Below, one piece after another: positions 9,161 through 24,068 of a stretch of 64,000 bases of DNA. The notes under the pieces are model-generated. The model searched no databases. It worked only from the letters and a program-made list of their open reading frames with translations, and was not told the DNA's origin. The DNA comes from Sphaerotilus microaerophilus. Its GTDB lineage: Bacteria > Pseudomonadota > Gammaproteobacteria > Burkholderiales > Burkholderiaceae_C. The number at the start of each line of letters is the position of its first letter. The stretch's first letter is position 1. The translations under genes were made by a program, and so were the position numbers. The DNA lies in the NCBI RefSeq assembly GCF_023734135.1, contig NZ_AP025730.1, positions 4,712,001-4,776,000 on the forward strand, given 5' to 3'.

Positions 9161-9230
9161 TTGACAGGCAGCAGCGCCAGCTCGTACGCTTGTCGTTCGA
9201 TTAGCGAATCAATGTTCGCATATAGAACAT
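9161..9230 (+). promoter_or_regulatory. pcaIJ promoter with two inverted repeats
   Basis: A perfect -35, TTGACA (9161-9166), is followed after 18 bases by TACGCT (9185-9190). Just downstream are GTTCGATTAGCGAATC (9195-9210) and ATGTTC-N7-GAACAT (9212-9230). The first resembles the GTTCGATAATCGCAC box of the IclR-type regulator PcaR in Pseudomonas. This local AT-rich stretch stands out from the GC-rich background. No IclR-type gene is in the window. Confidence 0.6.
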
Positions 9231-9281
9231 TTATTCGCACTGGCCTCCCACTGCCGCCCCACCCCCTCGCTCCATCGCCCC

Positions 9282-9977
9282 ATGATCGACAAGACCGTTG
9301 CCAGTGCCGAACAAGCCTTGGCGGATGTTCCGGACGGTGCCACCGTCATGATCGGCGGCTTCGGCACGGCCGGTCTGCCCAATGCCCTGACCGACGCCCT
9401 GATCGACACCGGCGCGCGCAACCTGGTCATCGTCAACAACAACGCGGGCAACGGCGACACCGGCCTGGCCCGGCTGATCGCGCTGAAGCGGGTGCGCAAA
9501 ATCATCTGCTCGTTCCCGCGCCAGGCGGACAGCCACCACTTCGACGCGGCCTACCGCGCCGGCGACATCGAGCTGGAGCTGGTGCCGCAGGGCAACCTGG
9601 CCGAGCGCATCCGCGCCGCAGGGGCCGGCATCGGCGGCTTCTTCACGCCGACCGGCTACGGCACCGAACTGGCCCGGGGCAAGGAAGTGCGTGAGATCGG
9701 CGGCCGGATGTACGTGCTGGAGCACCCGATCCACGCCGACTTCGCCCTGGTGAAGGCCGAGCGCGGGGACCGCTGGGGCAACCTCACCTACCGCATGACG
9801 GCGCGCAACTTCGGGCCAGTGATGGCGATGGCGGCCAGGACCACGGTCGCGACGGTGCACGAGATCGTCCCGGTGGGCCTGCTGGATCCGGAGGCGGTGG
9901 TGACCCCTGGGGTCTTCGTGCAGCGTGTGGTTCAGATCGAGCGGGCGGCCACCACGGCCGGCGGCTTCAAGCAGTGA
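9282..9977 (+). CDS. pcaI: 3-oxoadipate CoA-transferase subunit A
   Basis: A 231-aa alpha subunit of a class I CoA-transferase. With PcaJ it moves CoA from succinyl-CoA to 3-oxoadipate in the beta-ketoadipate pathway of aromatic breakdown. GGFGTAGLPN near residue 25, IVNNNAGNGDTGL near 50 and GAGIGGFFTPTGYGT near 112 match PcaI more closely than the acetoacetate-type ScoA, but the two are hard to tell apart by eye. Its stop is 14 bases before the pcaJ start, so the pair is an operon. No other pca gene is nearby; instead a decayed set of catabolic genes follows. Confidence 0.9.
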   Translation: MIDKTVASAEQALADVPDGATVMIGGFGTAGLPNALTDALIDTGARNLVIVNNNAGNGDTGLARLIALKRVRKIICSFPRQADSHHFDAAYRAGDIELELVPQGNLAERIRAAGAGIGGFFTPTGYGTELARGKEVREIGGRMYVLEHPIHADFALVKAERGDRWGNLTYRMTARNFGPVMAMAARTTVATVHEIVPVGLLDPEAVVTPGVFVQRVVQIERAATTAGGFKQ

Positions 9978-9991
9978 GGGGAGCGATCACG

Positions 9992-10663
9992 ATGGACATT
10001 CAAGCCACCCTGGCACGCGTCAAGCGCTGGAGCCGAGACGAACTGGCCGCACGCGTGGCGGCCGACATCCCCGACGGAGCGGTCGTCAACCTCGGCATCG
10101 GCCTGCCCACCGCGGTCGCCAACCACTTTGGTGCCGGCAAGGAGGTGATGCTGCACTCGGAGAATGGCGTCATCGGCATGGGGCCCGCACCCACCCCCGG
10201 ACAGGAAGACTTCGACCTCATCAACGCCGGCAAGCAGCCGGTCACCCTGCTTCCCGGCGGTTGCTTCTTCCACCACGCCGACAGCTTCGCCATGATGCGA
10301 GGCGGTCACCTGGACGTGTGTGTGCTCGGCGCCTTCCAGGTCGCCGTCACCGGTGACCTGGCCAACTGGCACACCGGGGCACCCGATGCCATCCCCGCCG
10401 TCGGCGGTGCGATGGACCTGGCCATTGGCGCCAAGCAGACTTGGGTGATGATGGACTACCTCACCAAGGACGGTCGCGCCAAGCTGGTGGAGGCCTGCAG
10501 CTACCCCTTGACCGGCCTGGGCTGCGTCAGCCGCCTGTACACCGATCTGGCCGTCATCGACCTGGCGCAGGGCCAGGCACGGGTGGTCGCGCTGGCCGAA
10601 GGCCTGTCACTGGCTGACCTCCAGGCCATGACACCGGGCGTCACCTTGCTGCCGAAGGCGTGA
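9992..10663 (+). CDS. pcaJ: 3-oxoadipate CoA-transferase subunit B
   Basis: A 223-aa beta subunit partner of PcaI. It carries the catalytic glutamate in SENGVIGMGP (about residue 50), the NLGIGLPT nucleotide-loop segment near 29 and a conserved GGAMDLAIGAK near 140. The ATG at 9992 is preceded by GAGGGGAGCG; an in-frame GTG at 9974 overlaps the pcaI stop but gives a non-typical N-terminus. Translation is probably coupled to pcaI. The substrate is inferred from similarity to PcaJ; ScoB remains possible. Confidence 0.9.
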   Translation: MDIQATLARVKRWSRDELAARVAADIPDGAVVNLGIGLPTAVANHFGAGKEVMLHSENGVIGMGPAPTPGQEDFDLINAGKQPVTLLPGGCFFHHADSFAMMRGGHLDVCVLGAFQVAVTGDLANWHTGAPDAIPAVGGAMDLAIGAKQTWVMMDYLTKDGRAKLVEACSYPLTGLGCVSRLYTDLAVIDLAQGQARVVALAEGLSLADLQAMTPGVTLLPKA

Positions 10664-10764
10664 GGCATGCACTCCAATGGCCCACAGCAGCGCAGCGGCG
10701 CAGCGGCGCAAAGCTGTGAAAACCCCGGGTGCGCCAAAGGCACATGGTTACAAAAACGCATCCC

Positions 10765-11240
10765 ATGGATCAAATCCGCCAGACGATCGACCGCAACTCC
10801 ACGGTGCGCTTGTACAGCCAGATCAAGCAGATCCTGGTTGGCGAGCTGCGCAACGCCAATGGCTCGGATGCCCCGGTCCTCACCGAGGCAGGCCTGATCA
10901 AGCGGTTCCACGTCAGCCGTGCGCCGGTGCGCCAGGCCTTGGCGGAGCTGGTCGAAAGTGGCTACGTCGTTCGCCACCGGGCGAAGGGCACCTTCCCGGT
11001 GCAGGGCCTGAACGTGCATCTGCCGCCGGCCATGGAGTTGGGGGGGGGTTGACCCGTTACCTCACCGAGCGGGCCTGCAGCCGAGCTCGCGCGTCACCGC
11101 GCTGGAGCGTGCCGAGGCGCCCGAGGAGTTGCAGAAGGCGCTCGGCCAGGAGGCACAGAAAGAGTTGCTGCACATCCAGCGCATCATCTCCGTCAAGGGG
11201 CTGCCTCTGGTGTGGACGCAAACCTACCTGTGTCGACCGC
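10765..11240 (+). pseudogene. Decayed GntR-family regulator with UTRA domain
   Basis: The first 96 codons give an intact GntR winged helix (MDQIRQTIDRN, then LIKRFHVSRAPVRQALAEL and VRHRAKGTF). The frame then stops at 11050 in a run of nine G. Homology resumes in other frames: LTRYLTER, then LQPSSRVTALERAEAPEEL and LLHIQRIISVKGLPLVWTQ. These are the start of a UTRA ligand-binding domain, so at least two frameshifts are present. Near 11230 the sequence jumps into a different gene, so the rest of the UTRA domain is deleted. Upstream ATGs at 10744 and 10765 are both possible. Confidence 0.75.
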
Positions 11241-11733
11241 GCCGAGGTGTTCGACACCCTGGCGGCCAAGCTCAGCGAGTTCAAGACGGCGGGCGCAGGC
11301 ACCATCGTCGACGCCACTGGCATGTTCGAGGGCCGCGACCTGCGCGGTCAACGAAGGCATGGTGGTGCCGCGCCTGGACCGCCGTGACGCGGTGGCCAAG
11401 GGCTGGCCGATGCTCGTCGCAGCCCGGGGCGCCCGGGTGGCCATCGACCACATCGGCAGCGCCAACCCGGCCGACTTCAACGACGCCGAGCGCGTGGCGC
11501 TGATCGTCGCGCTGATCGACGCCGACCACGCCGGCCACGCCGACCGGATCCTGCTGTCGGCCAGCGCCACCGGCGTGGCCTTCGGCGTGCCAGGCAACGA
11601 CCTGCCCTACCGCCAGGTGCTGACCCACTTCGTGCTCCAGCTGCGGGCCGCGGGCGTGAGCCAGGCCCAGATCGAACAAATGCTGATCACCAACGCGGCC
11701 CAACTGCTCAGCATCGGTGGAGAACAAGCATGA
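11232..11733 (+). pseudogene. Remnant of a phosphotriesterase-family hydrolase
   Basis: Two separate segments of a phosphotriesterase-like TIM-barrel protein are fused. DRAEVFDTLAAKLSEFKTAG and IVDATGMFEGRDL (about 11232-11345) come from the N-terminal part. After a frame change, GARVAIDHIGSAN, DRILLSASATGVAF and SQAQIEQMLITNAAQLLSI (about 11430-11720) come from the C-terminal part. The middle, including most metal ligands, is gone. The normal family has about 320 residues; roughly 150 remain. The second part ends at a proper TGA, and the next remnant overlaps it. Confidence 0.65.
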
Positions 11734-11735
11734 CG

Positions 11736-12070
11736 CGTGTGACACGGTGCTGGGCACCATCTCGGCCGCCGAACTCGGCTTCATCGCCATCGACCAGTAC
11801 CTGGGCGCGGGCGTGGACACGACGGTCGCGTCCATCGGCAACGTCGTCGCGCTGTTCGGTCGATACCCCGAGCAACTCGAGGTCGATGCCCTGCGCTGCG
11901 AGGGTCATGGCCTGTACCTGCAGGCTGCGCCGCAGGTTCTGCTCCACGACAAGAACGCCGAAGTGGTGATCGATGTGGAGGGGCTGACAACCGGCGAGGC
12001 CCTGCCACAGGCCGAGGCCGCGGTGCGCATCTGCCCGGTGGCCGCCCTGCGCCTGACACAGGCGCCGTGA
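11736..12070 (+). pseudogene. Fused fragments of a cytochrome P450 and a 3Fe-4S ferredoxin
   Basis: One open frame joins two unrelated pieces. First comes a P450 I-helix, AGVDTTVASIGN, with the following LFGRYPEQLE. Directly after it come VDALRCEGHGL, LLHDKNAEVVIDVEG and AVRICPVAALRL, which are the start and end of a small P450-partner ferredoxin. The P450 heme-binding cysteine region is missing, and in the ferredoxin a cluster cysteine is replaced by Tyr (GHGLY where GHGLC is usual). The two genes are often adjacent in catabolic operons, so a deletion between them explains the fusion. Confidence 0.65.
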
Positions 12071-12171
12071 GCCCCTCGCGGGCGGAAGACCGAGCCGCGT
12101 GGGCATTGGACCGGCCTTCCGGCCAACGCGGGTGCGCACCGTGAACGCCCCCCACGGCGACAATCCGGCCC

Positions 12172-16470
<4,299 letters not shown>

Positions 16471-16657
16471 CGACCGGGGAACCCGATTTGAAATCTCGAT
16501 ATGAAAGTGGGCGACATTCCCACTTGCACTTCGCATAACGACAAGGAGCTGCGCTGCACGTCAACTGACCCGATCCGCAACAAGGTGTAATCCGACGCAT
16601 TGATCAACGTTGGCAACACTGGGCGACGCGCCGCGACCGCCCGGGACCGCACACCCC
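16471..16657. promoter_or_regulatory. Upstream region of the CheR-like/EAL locus
   Basis: This stretch has lower GC than its surroundings. It holds a perfect 7-bp stem, AAGTGGG-N7-CCCACTT, at 16505-16525, then AAGGAGCTG near 16542. No T-run follows, so it is not an obvious terminator for the helicase. It may be a leader hairpin or operator. Confidence 0.3.
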
Positions 16658-17756
16658 ATGCAACCCCGCTCCGCCACGATCCAGCCACCCGCCCTCACCA
16701 CCGAGGCCCGTGGAGACCTGGGCGACGTGATTCAGGCCGTGCTGCGCCACACCCGCTTCAACCTGCGCCAGCTGCAGCCCGGCTGGCTGGAGGCCTGCGC
16801 CGCCCAGCACGCCGCGCGGCTCGGCTGCCGGGACCTCGCCGAGCATGTGGCCGCCCTGCAGCGCCAGCGCAGCTGCGCCGAAGAGCTGCTGGCCATGGCC
16901 CTGCAGCCGCCCCCGGCCACGGAGGAGCCCGATCCGGGGGACCTGCGGGCCGGCACACGCGCCCTGCTCGACAGCGTGGCGCGCACGCGCAGCACCGAGG
17001 GCCCGCTCGACGTCTGGGTGCTGGTGCCCGAGGGCTCGGCCCTGCTCACCCACCTGCGCGAGCACATCGCCCTGGCCGGTCCGGCAATGCCGCCGCTGCG
17101 GCTGCACGGGCCAGCGGCCCTCTGCGCCCTGCACGGCAGCGCGCCCAACCAGGCCGCAGCAACCCGCCCCGAGGCCCCGCTGGGCGACGTGCGCCAGACC
17201 CTGAACTGGCTGGCCCACCACCTGCCCGACGAGGGGCCGGACAGCGCCCGGCCCGTGGCCGACCTGATCCTCGCCACCGACCTGTTCACCTGCTGGCGCC
17301 CCGACCTGCAGCGGCAGTGGCTCGGCCGGCTGGCCGGCGCGCTGCGCAGTGGCGGCCTGCTGCTGCTCGGCCGCCCCAAGGCCCTGTGGCGCGCCCCCCG
17401 TGGCCTGCGCGCGGTGCATGTGGATGGCCTGCACTGGCTGCAACGCAGCCGCGCCGCCGGGGAAGCGCCCGGAGGCGCCCGCCGCGCGGACATGGCAGGC
17501 CACGAAGCGTCCAGCCTCCTGCCGCCCGCGCTGCCGGTACCGGTGGGCACCGTGGGATCGGTGGCAGCGTCGATCCCCTCTTCACCTCCTGCACCGTTTG
17601 TAACGCTTGCGCCGCCGGCCGCACCAACGCCTGCCGTGGCGCCCGCCGTTGCAGCCACCGAGGCCGCCGTTGCCCTGGTGACCGCCGCCGCACCCGCGGT
17701 GCCAACGCCGCCCCTGGTCGCCATCGCGCCCGCTGCCGCGGCAGCGGCCCCCCCCG
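16658..17756 (+). pseudogene. CheR-like N-terminal half of a frameshifted EAL protein
   Basis: The frame from MQPRSATIQPPALTTEA encodes an N-terminal helical segment like CheR (LGDVIQAVLRHTRFNL). It is followed by a Rossmann-like part, DLILATDLFTCWRPDLQRQW and LAGALRSGGLLLLGRP, matching the CheR segment around LILCRNVLIYF. The SAM-binding and acceptor residues look eroded, so methyltransferase activity is doubtful. It continues into an Ala/Pro linker and reaches eight Cs at 17748-17755. Beyond this the coding signal moves to another frame and runs into the EAL domain. Read literally, this frame would continue as nonsense into rlmJ. Either a one-base error or a slippery tract divides one original gene. 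Confidence 0.6.
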
Positions 17757-17822
17757 GCCCTCGCCGACATCGGCACGCTGACGGTCTCGCCGACCACCCG
17801 GCGGCTGAGCCTGAACGCGGCG

Positions 17823-18929
17823 ATGCGCCGCCTGCTCGCCTGGCCAGCCGCGGCTGCGGCGCCCGACTGGAACGACCTGCTCGGCCGCTTTGCCGCTGCC
17901 GACCGCGCTGCGCTGGAGCAAGCCCTGTTCGCCCGGCCGGCCGCCGACGCCGCGGCCTGGACCCTCACCCTCTCGCCGAGCGGCGGCACAACCGGCCCCC
18001 TGCAGCTGCGCGGCGAGCCGGCGCTCGACCCCGACGGCCAGCCGCAGTGGCACTGCCTGGCCCTGGCCTCGGCCTTGACCACGCCGGCACCGGCCGAGGA
18101 GCCGGCCACCGTGCTGGCCCCCGCCGCCGCCGCACCAGCGGTGGAGGCCGACCCGCAGCGCCTGAGCGTGGTGACCCGCCTGGCGGGCGCCGCGGCACGC
18201 CAGGAGCTGGAGCTGCTCTACCAGCCCCAGCTGGATGTGGCCGGCGGCAGCGTGCGTGCGGTCGAAGCCCTGCTGCGCTGGCACCACCCGCAGCTCGGGC
18301 AGGTCGCGCCGCGCGCCTTTGTGCCCTGGGCCGAGGAATGCGGCCTGATCATCGAGCTTGGCCGCTGGGTGCTGCAGCAGGCCTGCCGCCAGGCGCGCCG
18401 CTGGCGCGACCTGGGCGTGCTGCAGGTGCCGATCGCGGTCAACGTTTCGGCCGTGCAGCTGCAGGCGCCGGACTTCGTCGCCCAGGTCGAACAGGCCCTC
18501 ACCGCGGCCGGCGTGCCCGCTCAGGCGCTGGAGTTGGAGCTCACCGAGACCACGCTGCTGCAGGAATCCGAGGCCGTGCGCCAGAACCTCGCCGCCTGCC
18601 GCCGCCTGGGCGTGCACATCGCGCTGGACGACTTCGGCACCGGCCAGACCAACCTTGCCCGCCTGCACCGCCTGCCGCTGGACAAGCTCAAGCTCGACCC
18701 CAGCTTCATCCGCAACTTGTGCATCGACCGCGGCGCCCAGGCCATCGTGCGCTCGATGGTCGCGCTGGGCCACCAGCTCGGCCTGGCCGTGGTGGCCGAG
18801 GGCGTCGAACAGGCCCAGCAGCTGGTGCTGCTCGACGAGGCGCGCTGCGACGCCTACCAGGGCCACCACGCGACCCCCGCGCTGAGCGCCGACGCGCTGA
18901 CCCGCCAGGTGCAGCAGACCCACGCCTGA
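17823..18929 (+). CDS. EAL-domain cyclic-di-GMP phosphodiesterase (C-terminal half of a split gene)
   Basis: A 368-aa frame with a complete EAL domain (about 125-365) that would hydrolyse c-di-GMP to pGpG. All key motifs are visible: EALLRW, VNVSAVQL, ELELTETTLL, ALDDFGTG, KLKLDPSFI, VAEGVE and YQGHHATPALS. The residues before it (SPTTRRLSLNAAMRRLLAWP, partly upstream of the ATG) resemble a short PAS-like input region. The ATG at 17823 is simply the first start codon in this frame. The true N-terminus is probably the CheR-like segment from 16658, separated by a frameshift in a C8 tract. No ribosome binding site precedes 17823. Confidence 0.8.
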   Translation: MRRLLAWPAAAAAPDWNDLLGRFAAADRAALEQALFARPAADAAAWTLTLSPSGGTTGPLQLRGEPALDPDGQPQWHCLALASALTTPAPAEEPATVLAPAAAAPAVEADPQRLSVVTRLAGAAARQELELLYQPQLDVAGGSVRAVEALLRWHHPQLGQVAPRAFVPWAEECGLIIELGRWVLQQACRQARRWRDLGVLQVPIAVNVSAVQLQAPDFVAQVEQALTAAGVPAQALELELTETTLLQESEAVRQNLAACRRLGVHIALDDFGTGQTNLARLHRLPLDKLKLDPSFIRNLCIDRGAQAIVRSMVALGHQLGLAVVAEGVEQAQQLVLLDEARCDAYQGHHATPALSADALTRQVQQTHA

Positions 18930-18996
18930 CGGCGCCGGCCGGGGCGATCGCGAGCAACGGGCAGCGGCGGGCTGCCCGTGCCCCGACAATCGGGCC

Positions 18997-19854
18997 ATGC
19001 TCGCCTACCGCCACGCCTTCCACGCCGGCAATCACGCCGATGTCCTCAAGCACCTCGTCTTCACGCAGGTGCTGCGCTACATGGCGCTCAAGGACAAACC
19101 CTTCACCCTGGTGGACACCCACGCGGGTGCCGGCGCTTACAGCCTGGATAGCAAGGAAGCGCGCAAGAACGCCGAGTACGTCGACGGCATCGGCCGGCTC
19201 TGGGGCCGCCGTGACCTGCCACCGGCGCTGAGCGACTACGTCGCCCAGGTGCGCCAGTTCAACGAAGGCAGCACCAAGCTGCAGGCCTACCCTGGCTCGC
19301 CCGTGCTGGCGATGCAGCTGCTGCGCGCCGACGACCGCCTGCGCCTGTACGAGCTGCACGGCAGCGACGTGCCGCTGCTGGCCGAGCTGGTGGCCGGCCG
19401 GCGCGAGACCGGCGTGATGCAGATCGACGGCTTCACCGCACTGCGCGCCGAGCTGCCACCGCCCTCGCGCCGCGCCGTGGTGCTGATCGACCCCAGCTAC
19501 GAACTCAAGACCGACTACGGCCAGGTGCTCGCTGCCGTGCGCGAGGGGCTCAAGCGCTTCCCCGAGGCCGTCATCATGGTCTGGTACCCGCAGCTGCAAC
19601 GCCTGGAGCCGCGCGACCTGGTCGACCGCCTGAAGGCCACCGCGCTGAGCCAGGCCAAGAAGGGCTGGCTGCACGTGCGCCTGAGCGTGGTGCCCCCCGA
19701 CGCCAGCGGCTTCGGCCTGATGGGCAGCGGCATGCTGGTCATCAACCCGCCGCATGTGCTGCACGGCATGCTGCGCGCGGAGATGCCGGTGCTGGTGGAG
19801 GCGCTCGGCCGCCACGAGGGCGCCACCTTCCTGCTGGAAAAGCACGGCGGCTGA
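18997..19854 (+). CDS. rlmJ: 23S rRNA (adenine-2030-N6)-methyltransferase
   Basis: A 285-aa SAM-dependent enzyme that methylates A2030 of 23S rRNA. It begins with the family signature MLAYRHAFHAGNHADVLKH, has motif I in VDTHAGAGAYSL (about 40-50) and the N6-adenine catalytic motif DPSYELKTDY near 165 (DPPY-like). Full length, no additions. A GACAAT box (18985-18990) lies 6 bases before the ATG with no room for a Shine-Dalgarno, so translation is probably leaderless. The next gene, an AraC regulator, starts 28 bases after the stop. Confidence 0.95.
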   Translation: MLAYRHAFHAGNHADVLKHLVFTQVLRYMALKDKPFTLVDTHAGAGAYSLDSKEARKNAEYVDGIGRLWGRRDLPPALSDYVAQVRQFNEGSTKLQAYPGSPVLAMQLLRADDRLRLYELHGSDVPLLAELVAGRRETGVMQIDGFTALRAELPPPSRRAVVLIDPSYELKTDYGQVLAAVREGLKRFPEAVIMVWYPQLQRLEPRDLVDRLKATALSQAKKGWLHVRLSVVPPDASGFGLMGSGMLVINPPHVLHGMLRAEMPVLVEALGRHEGATFLLEKHGG

Positions 19855-19882
19855 ACCCCGGGGACGCCGCGCGGGAACCCCG

Positions 19883-21412
19883 ATGGACGACGCCGCCCTG
19901 CGCCGCCAGCTCGTCCAGCTGGGGGCCCTGCACAGCGACACTCCAGATGCCCTGCGCCTGGACGAGCTGGAGGCCCTGCGCAGCGCCGTCGAAGGCGCGC
20001 GCTCGCCCCTGCTGCACGCCGAGTTCGTGCTGCTGCGCGCCCGCCTGCACGAGACCCGCCGGCCGGTGGCCGAGATGGCAGCCGACCTCGAACTGGCGCT
20101 GCTGACCTTCGCCGCCAACCAGCGCGAGCGCCAGCAACTGCAGTGCCAGGCCCAGCTGGCCTACTGGTACAACCTGATGGGCCACGAGGTCAGCGCGCTG
20201 GCTGTGGCCCACCGGGCCATGCGCCACCCCGGCCTGCCGCCCGAGGACCGGCTGGCACTCTTCACCCCCGTGGCCATGGCCTACGCCCACCAGCTGCGCC
20301 TGGGTGACGCCTGGCAGGCCTGGGAGCGCGACTTCCGCGCCGAGCACGCCCGCTGCAGCGACGCCCGGCTGCTGCGCGAGGTGCACGGCACCCTCGCCTC
20401 GCTGCACTTCTTCGAGGCGCTACAGGCACGGCGCGTGGCCACCGTCTACACGCTGGACCTGGACGCCGGCCCGCCCGACCACGCGCGCTTCACCGCGCAG
20501 CTCGCCGAGGTGGAGCGGCAGGTCCACGCCAGCCGCCACGCCGGCAGCGCCCTGCCCGACCCGCAGCGCCTGGGCGACCTGCTCGGCATGGTCGCCGCGC
20601 TGCGCGGCGACGCGGACCGCATGCAGGCCCACCTCACCTCCCTGTGCGGTCCGCCCGAGCAGACCCGCCCCACGCACGGCCAGCTCAGCCGGCTGTACAA
20701 CCTCGGCTGGAGCCTGCGCGTGCTCGGCCGCCCCGAGCAGGCCCTGCCCTGCCTGCTGGCCGTGCGCAGCCACCTCGACACGGTCGGCATGAGCAAACTC
20801 GTGAGCCGCCTGCCCTACGACCTGTCGTGCACCTACGAGGCCCTGGGCGACCCCACCGCCGCGCTGCGCGAGCTGCGCCACTTCCTGCGCCTGCGCAGCG
20901 AGATGGCCGCCGCCGACTCCGCCACCCTGGGCCGGCTGCAGGACCTGTCCGCGCAGCTGGATGCCCCCCTGGGTGGATTCACGCCGCCGAGGCAGCTCCA
21001 GGTCGGCAGCACCCGCATCGATCCCGTCACCCTGCACCAAAGCGAGCCCCCTTACCTGGCCCGCCTGGACCGCCTGCTGCACGAGCGCACCGGCGAGCGC
21101 CGCCGCCCCGCCGAACTGGCCAGCGAACTGGGCGTCAGCCTGCGCACCCTCCAGGCCGCGCTGCAGCGCTACCGCGGCAGCACCCTGGTGGCCATGCAAC
21201 GCCGCATCGCCCTGCAGCGCGCCAGCGAGCAACTGCGGCTGACCGAACTCCCGATCCGCGACATCGCCGCCACGGCCGGCTTCCCCGACGCAGCCTCCTT
21301 CAGCCACGCCTTCCGGCGGGAGTTTGGTGTGTCGCCGAGCATGCACCGGCGGCGCGGGTTGGCCGGGCCTGCCGGTCAGGGGGTTGGCGAACCTGCCGCC
21401 GCATCAGACTGA
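19883..21412 (+). CDS. AraC-family regulator with long helical N-terminal domain
   Basis: A 509-aa regulator. The last 110 residues are an AraC/XylS DNA-binding domain with two helix-turn-helices (LASELGVSLRTLQAALQRY; LPIRDIAATAGFPDAASFSH, then FRREFGVSPSMHRR). The first 390 residues are Ala/Leu-rich helical repeats resembling TPR units, for example LYNLGWSLRVLGRPEQALP and LSCTYEALGDPTAAL. No sugar-binding cupin is seen. The ATG at 19883 is the first in frame that does not overlap rlmJ. The ligand is unknown. It faces the convergent edd-eda genes, 42 bases away, but no evidence links them. Confidence 0.85.
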   Translation: MDDAALRRQLVQLGALHSDTPDALRLDELEALRSAVEGARSPLLHAEFVLLRARLHETRRPVAEMAADLELALLTFAANQRERQQLQCQAQLAYWYNLMGHEVSALAVAHRAMRHPGLPPEDRLALFTPVAMAYAHQLRLGDAWQAWERDFRAEHARCSDARLLREVHGTLASLHFFEALQARRVATVYTLDLDAGPPDHARFTAQLAEVERQVHASRHAGSALPDPQRLGDLLGMVAALRGDADRMQAHLTSLCGPPEQTRPTHGQLSRLYNLGWSLRVLGRPEQALPCLLAVRSHLDTVGMSKLVSRLPYDLSCTYEALGDPTAALRELRHFLRLRSEMAAADSATLGRLQDLSAQLDAPLGGFTPPRQLQVGSTRIDPVTLHQSEPPYLARLDRLLHERTGERRRPAELASELGVSLRTLQAALQRYRGSTLVAMQRRIALQRASEQLRLTELPIRDIAATAGFPDAASFSHAFRREFGVSPSMHRRRGLAGPAGQGVGEPAAASD

Positions 21413-21454
21413 GCGGCAACACCCCTCGCCAACAACCCTCAGGCCATCACCCCC

Positions 21455-22090
21455 TCAACCCCTCAACCCCTGCGCCGCCCGCGCCAGGCGGGTGATGCGG
21501 TCCCAGTCCCCGTCGCGCACCGCATCGGCCGGGGTCAGCCAGGAGCCGCCGCAGACCTTGACGTTGGGGAGCGCCAGGAACTGCGGGGCGGTTTCGGCGG
21601 TGATGCCGCCAGTGGGGCAGAAGGCGACGTCGTGGAAGGGGCTGGCGAAGGCCTTCAGGAGGTTGAGGCCGCCCACCGCGGTGGCGGGGAAGAGCTTGAG
21701 GAAGCGGTAGCCGTCGGCGTTGGCGGTCATCACCTCGCTGGCGGTGGCGACACCGGGCAGCAGCGGCAGGCCGATGTCGGTGCAGGCGCGGCCCACCACC
21801 GTGGTGTAGCCGGGGCTGACGGCAAAGCGGCAGCCGGCGGCGAGCGCGGCGCGGGCATCGGCGATGGAGCGCACGGTGCCGGCGCCGACGATGGCCTCGG
21901 GCACCTCGGCGATCATGGCGCGGATGCAGTCCAGCGCCACCGGGGTGCGCAGCGTCACCTCCAGCACCTTGACGCCACCGGCGACCAGCGCGCGGGCCAG
22001 CGGCGCGGCGTCCTCGACACGGTCGATGACGATGACGGGGATGACGGGGCCGTAGGCGGCCAGGTCGAGCGTGTTCATGGGCAGGGTCAT
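21455..22090 (-). CDS. eda: KDPG/KHG aldolase
   Basis: A 211-aa class I aldolase splitting 2-keto-3-deoxy-6-phosphogluconate into pyruvate and glyceraldehyde-3-phosphate, the final Entner-Doudoroff step. Catalytic Glu is in [10 protein letters not shown], Schiff-base Lys in [12 protein letters not shown], and the phosphate-binding stretch is [15 protein letters not shown]. The start [10 protein letters not shown] at 22090 is chosen over the longer open frame, with the next Met four codons later. It follows edd after 94 bases on the same strand and is probably co-transcribed. No glucokinase, zwf or pgl gene is present here. Confidence 0.96.
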   Translation of the reverse strand: MTLPMNTLDLAAYGPVIPVIVIDRVEDAAPLARALVAGGVKVLEVTLRTPVALDCIRAMIAEVPEAIVGAGTVRSIADARAALAAGCRFAVSPGYTTVVGRACTDIGLPLLPGVATASEVMTANADGYRFLKLFPATAVGGLNLLKAFASPFHDVAFCPTGGITAETAPQFLALPNVKVCGGSWLTPADAVRDGDWDRITRLARAAQGLRG

Positions 22091-22184
22091 GGGCGTGGGC
22101 TCCTGAAGATCGGGCAAGGGCGGAAGGGGCTTGGGACTCACCACCGGGGCATCACAGCACAGCCCGCGGGTCGCGGCCAGCAGG

Positions 22185-24005
<1,821 letters not shown>

Positions 24006-24039
24006 GGCGGTGCGGCGGAACGATGAAACTGAATCACCG

Positions 24040-24068
24040 ATTTAACCGTAACCTGGTTACATCGTCAA
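24040..24068 (-). promoter_or_regulatory. edd-eda promoter with operator in the spacer
   Basis: On the minus strand TTGACG (24068-24063) and TTAAAT (24045-24040) are separated by exactly 17 bases. Inside the spacer is a perfect palindrome, GTAACC-T-GGTTAC (24048-24060), of the kind bound by LacI/GntR-type repressors. The predicted start site is about 28 bases before the edd ATG. Confidence 0.7.

Noticed and set aside
16610..19231. A single 873-aa protein from 16610 to 19231
   Set aside because: After 17755 this frame is nonsense across the EAL domain and into rlmJ; the coding signal moves to another frame at the C8 tract.
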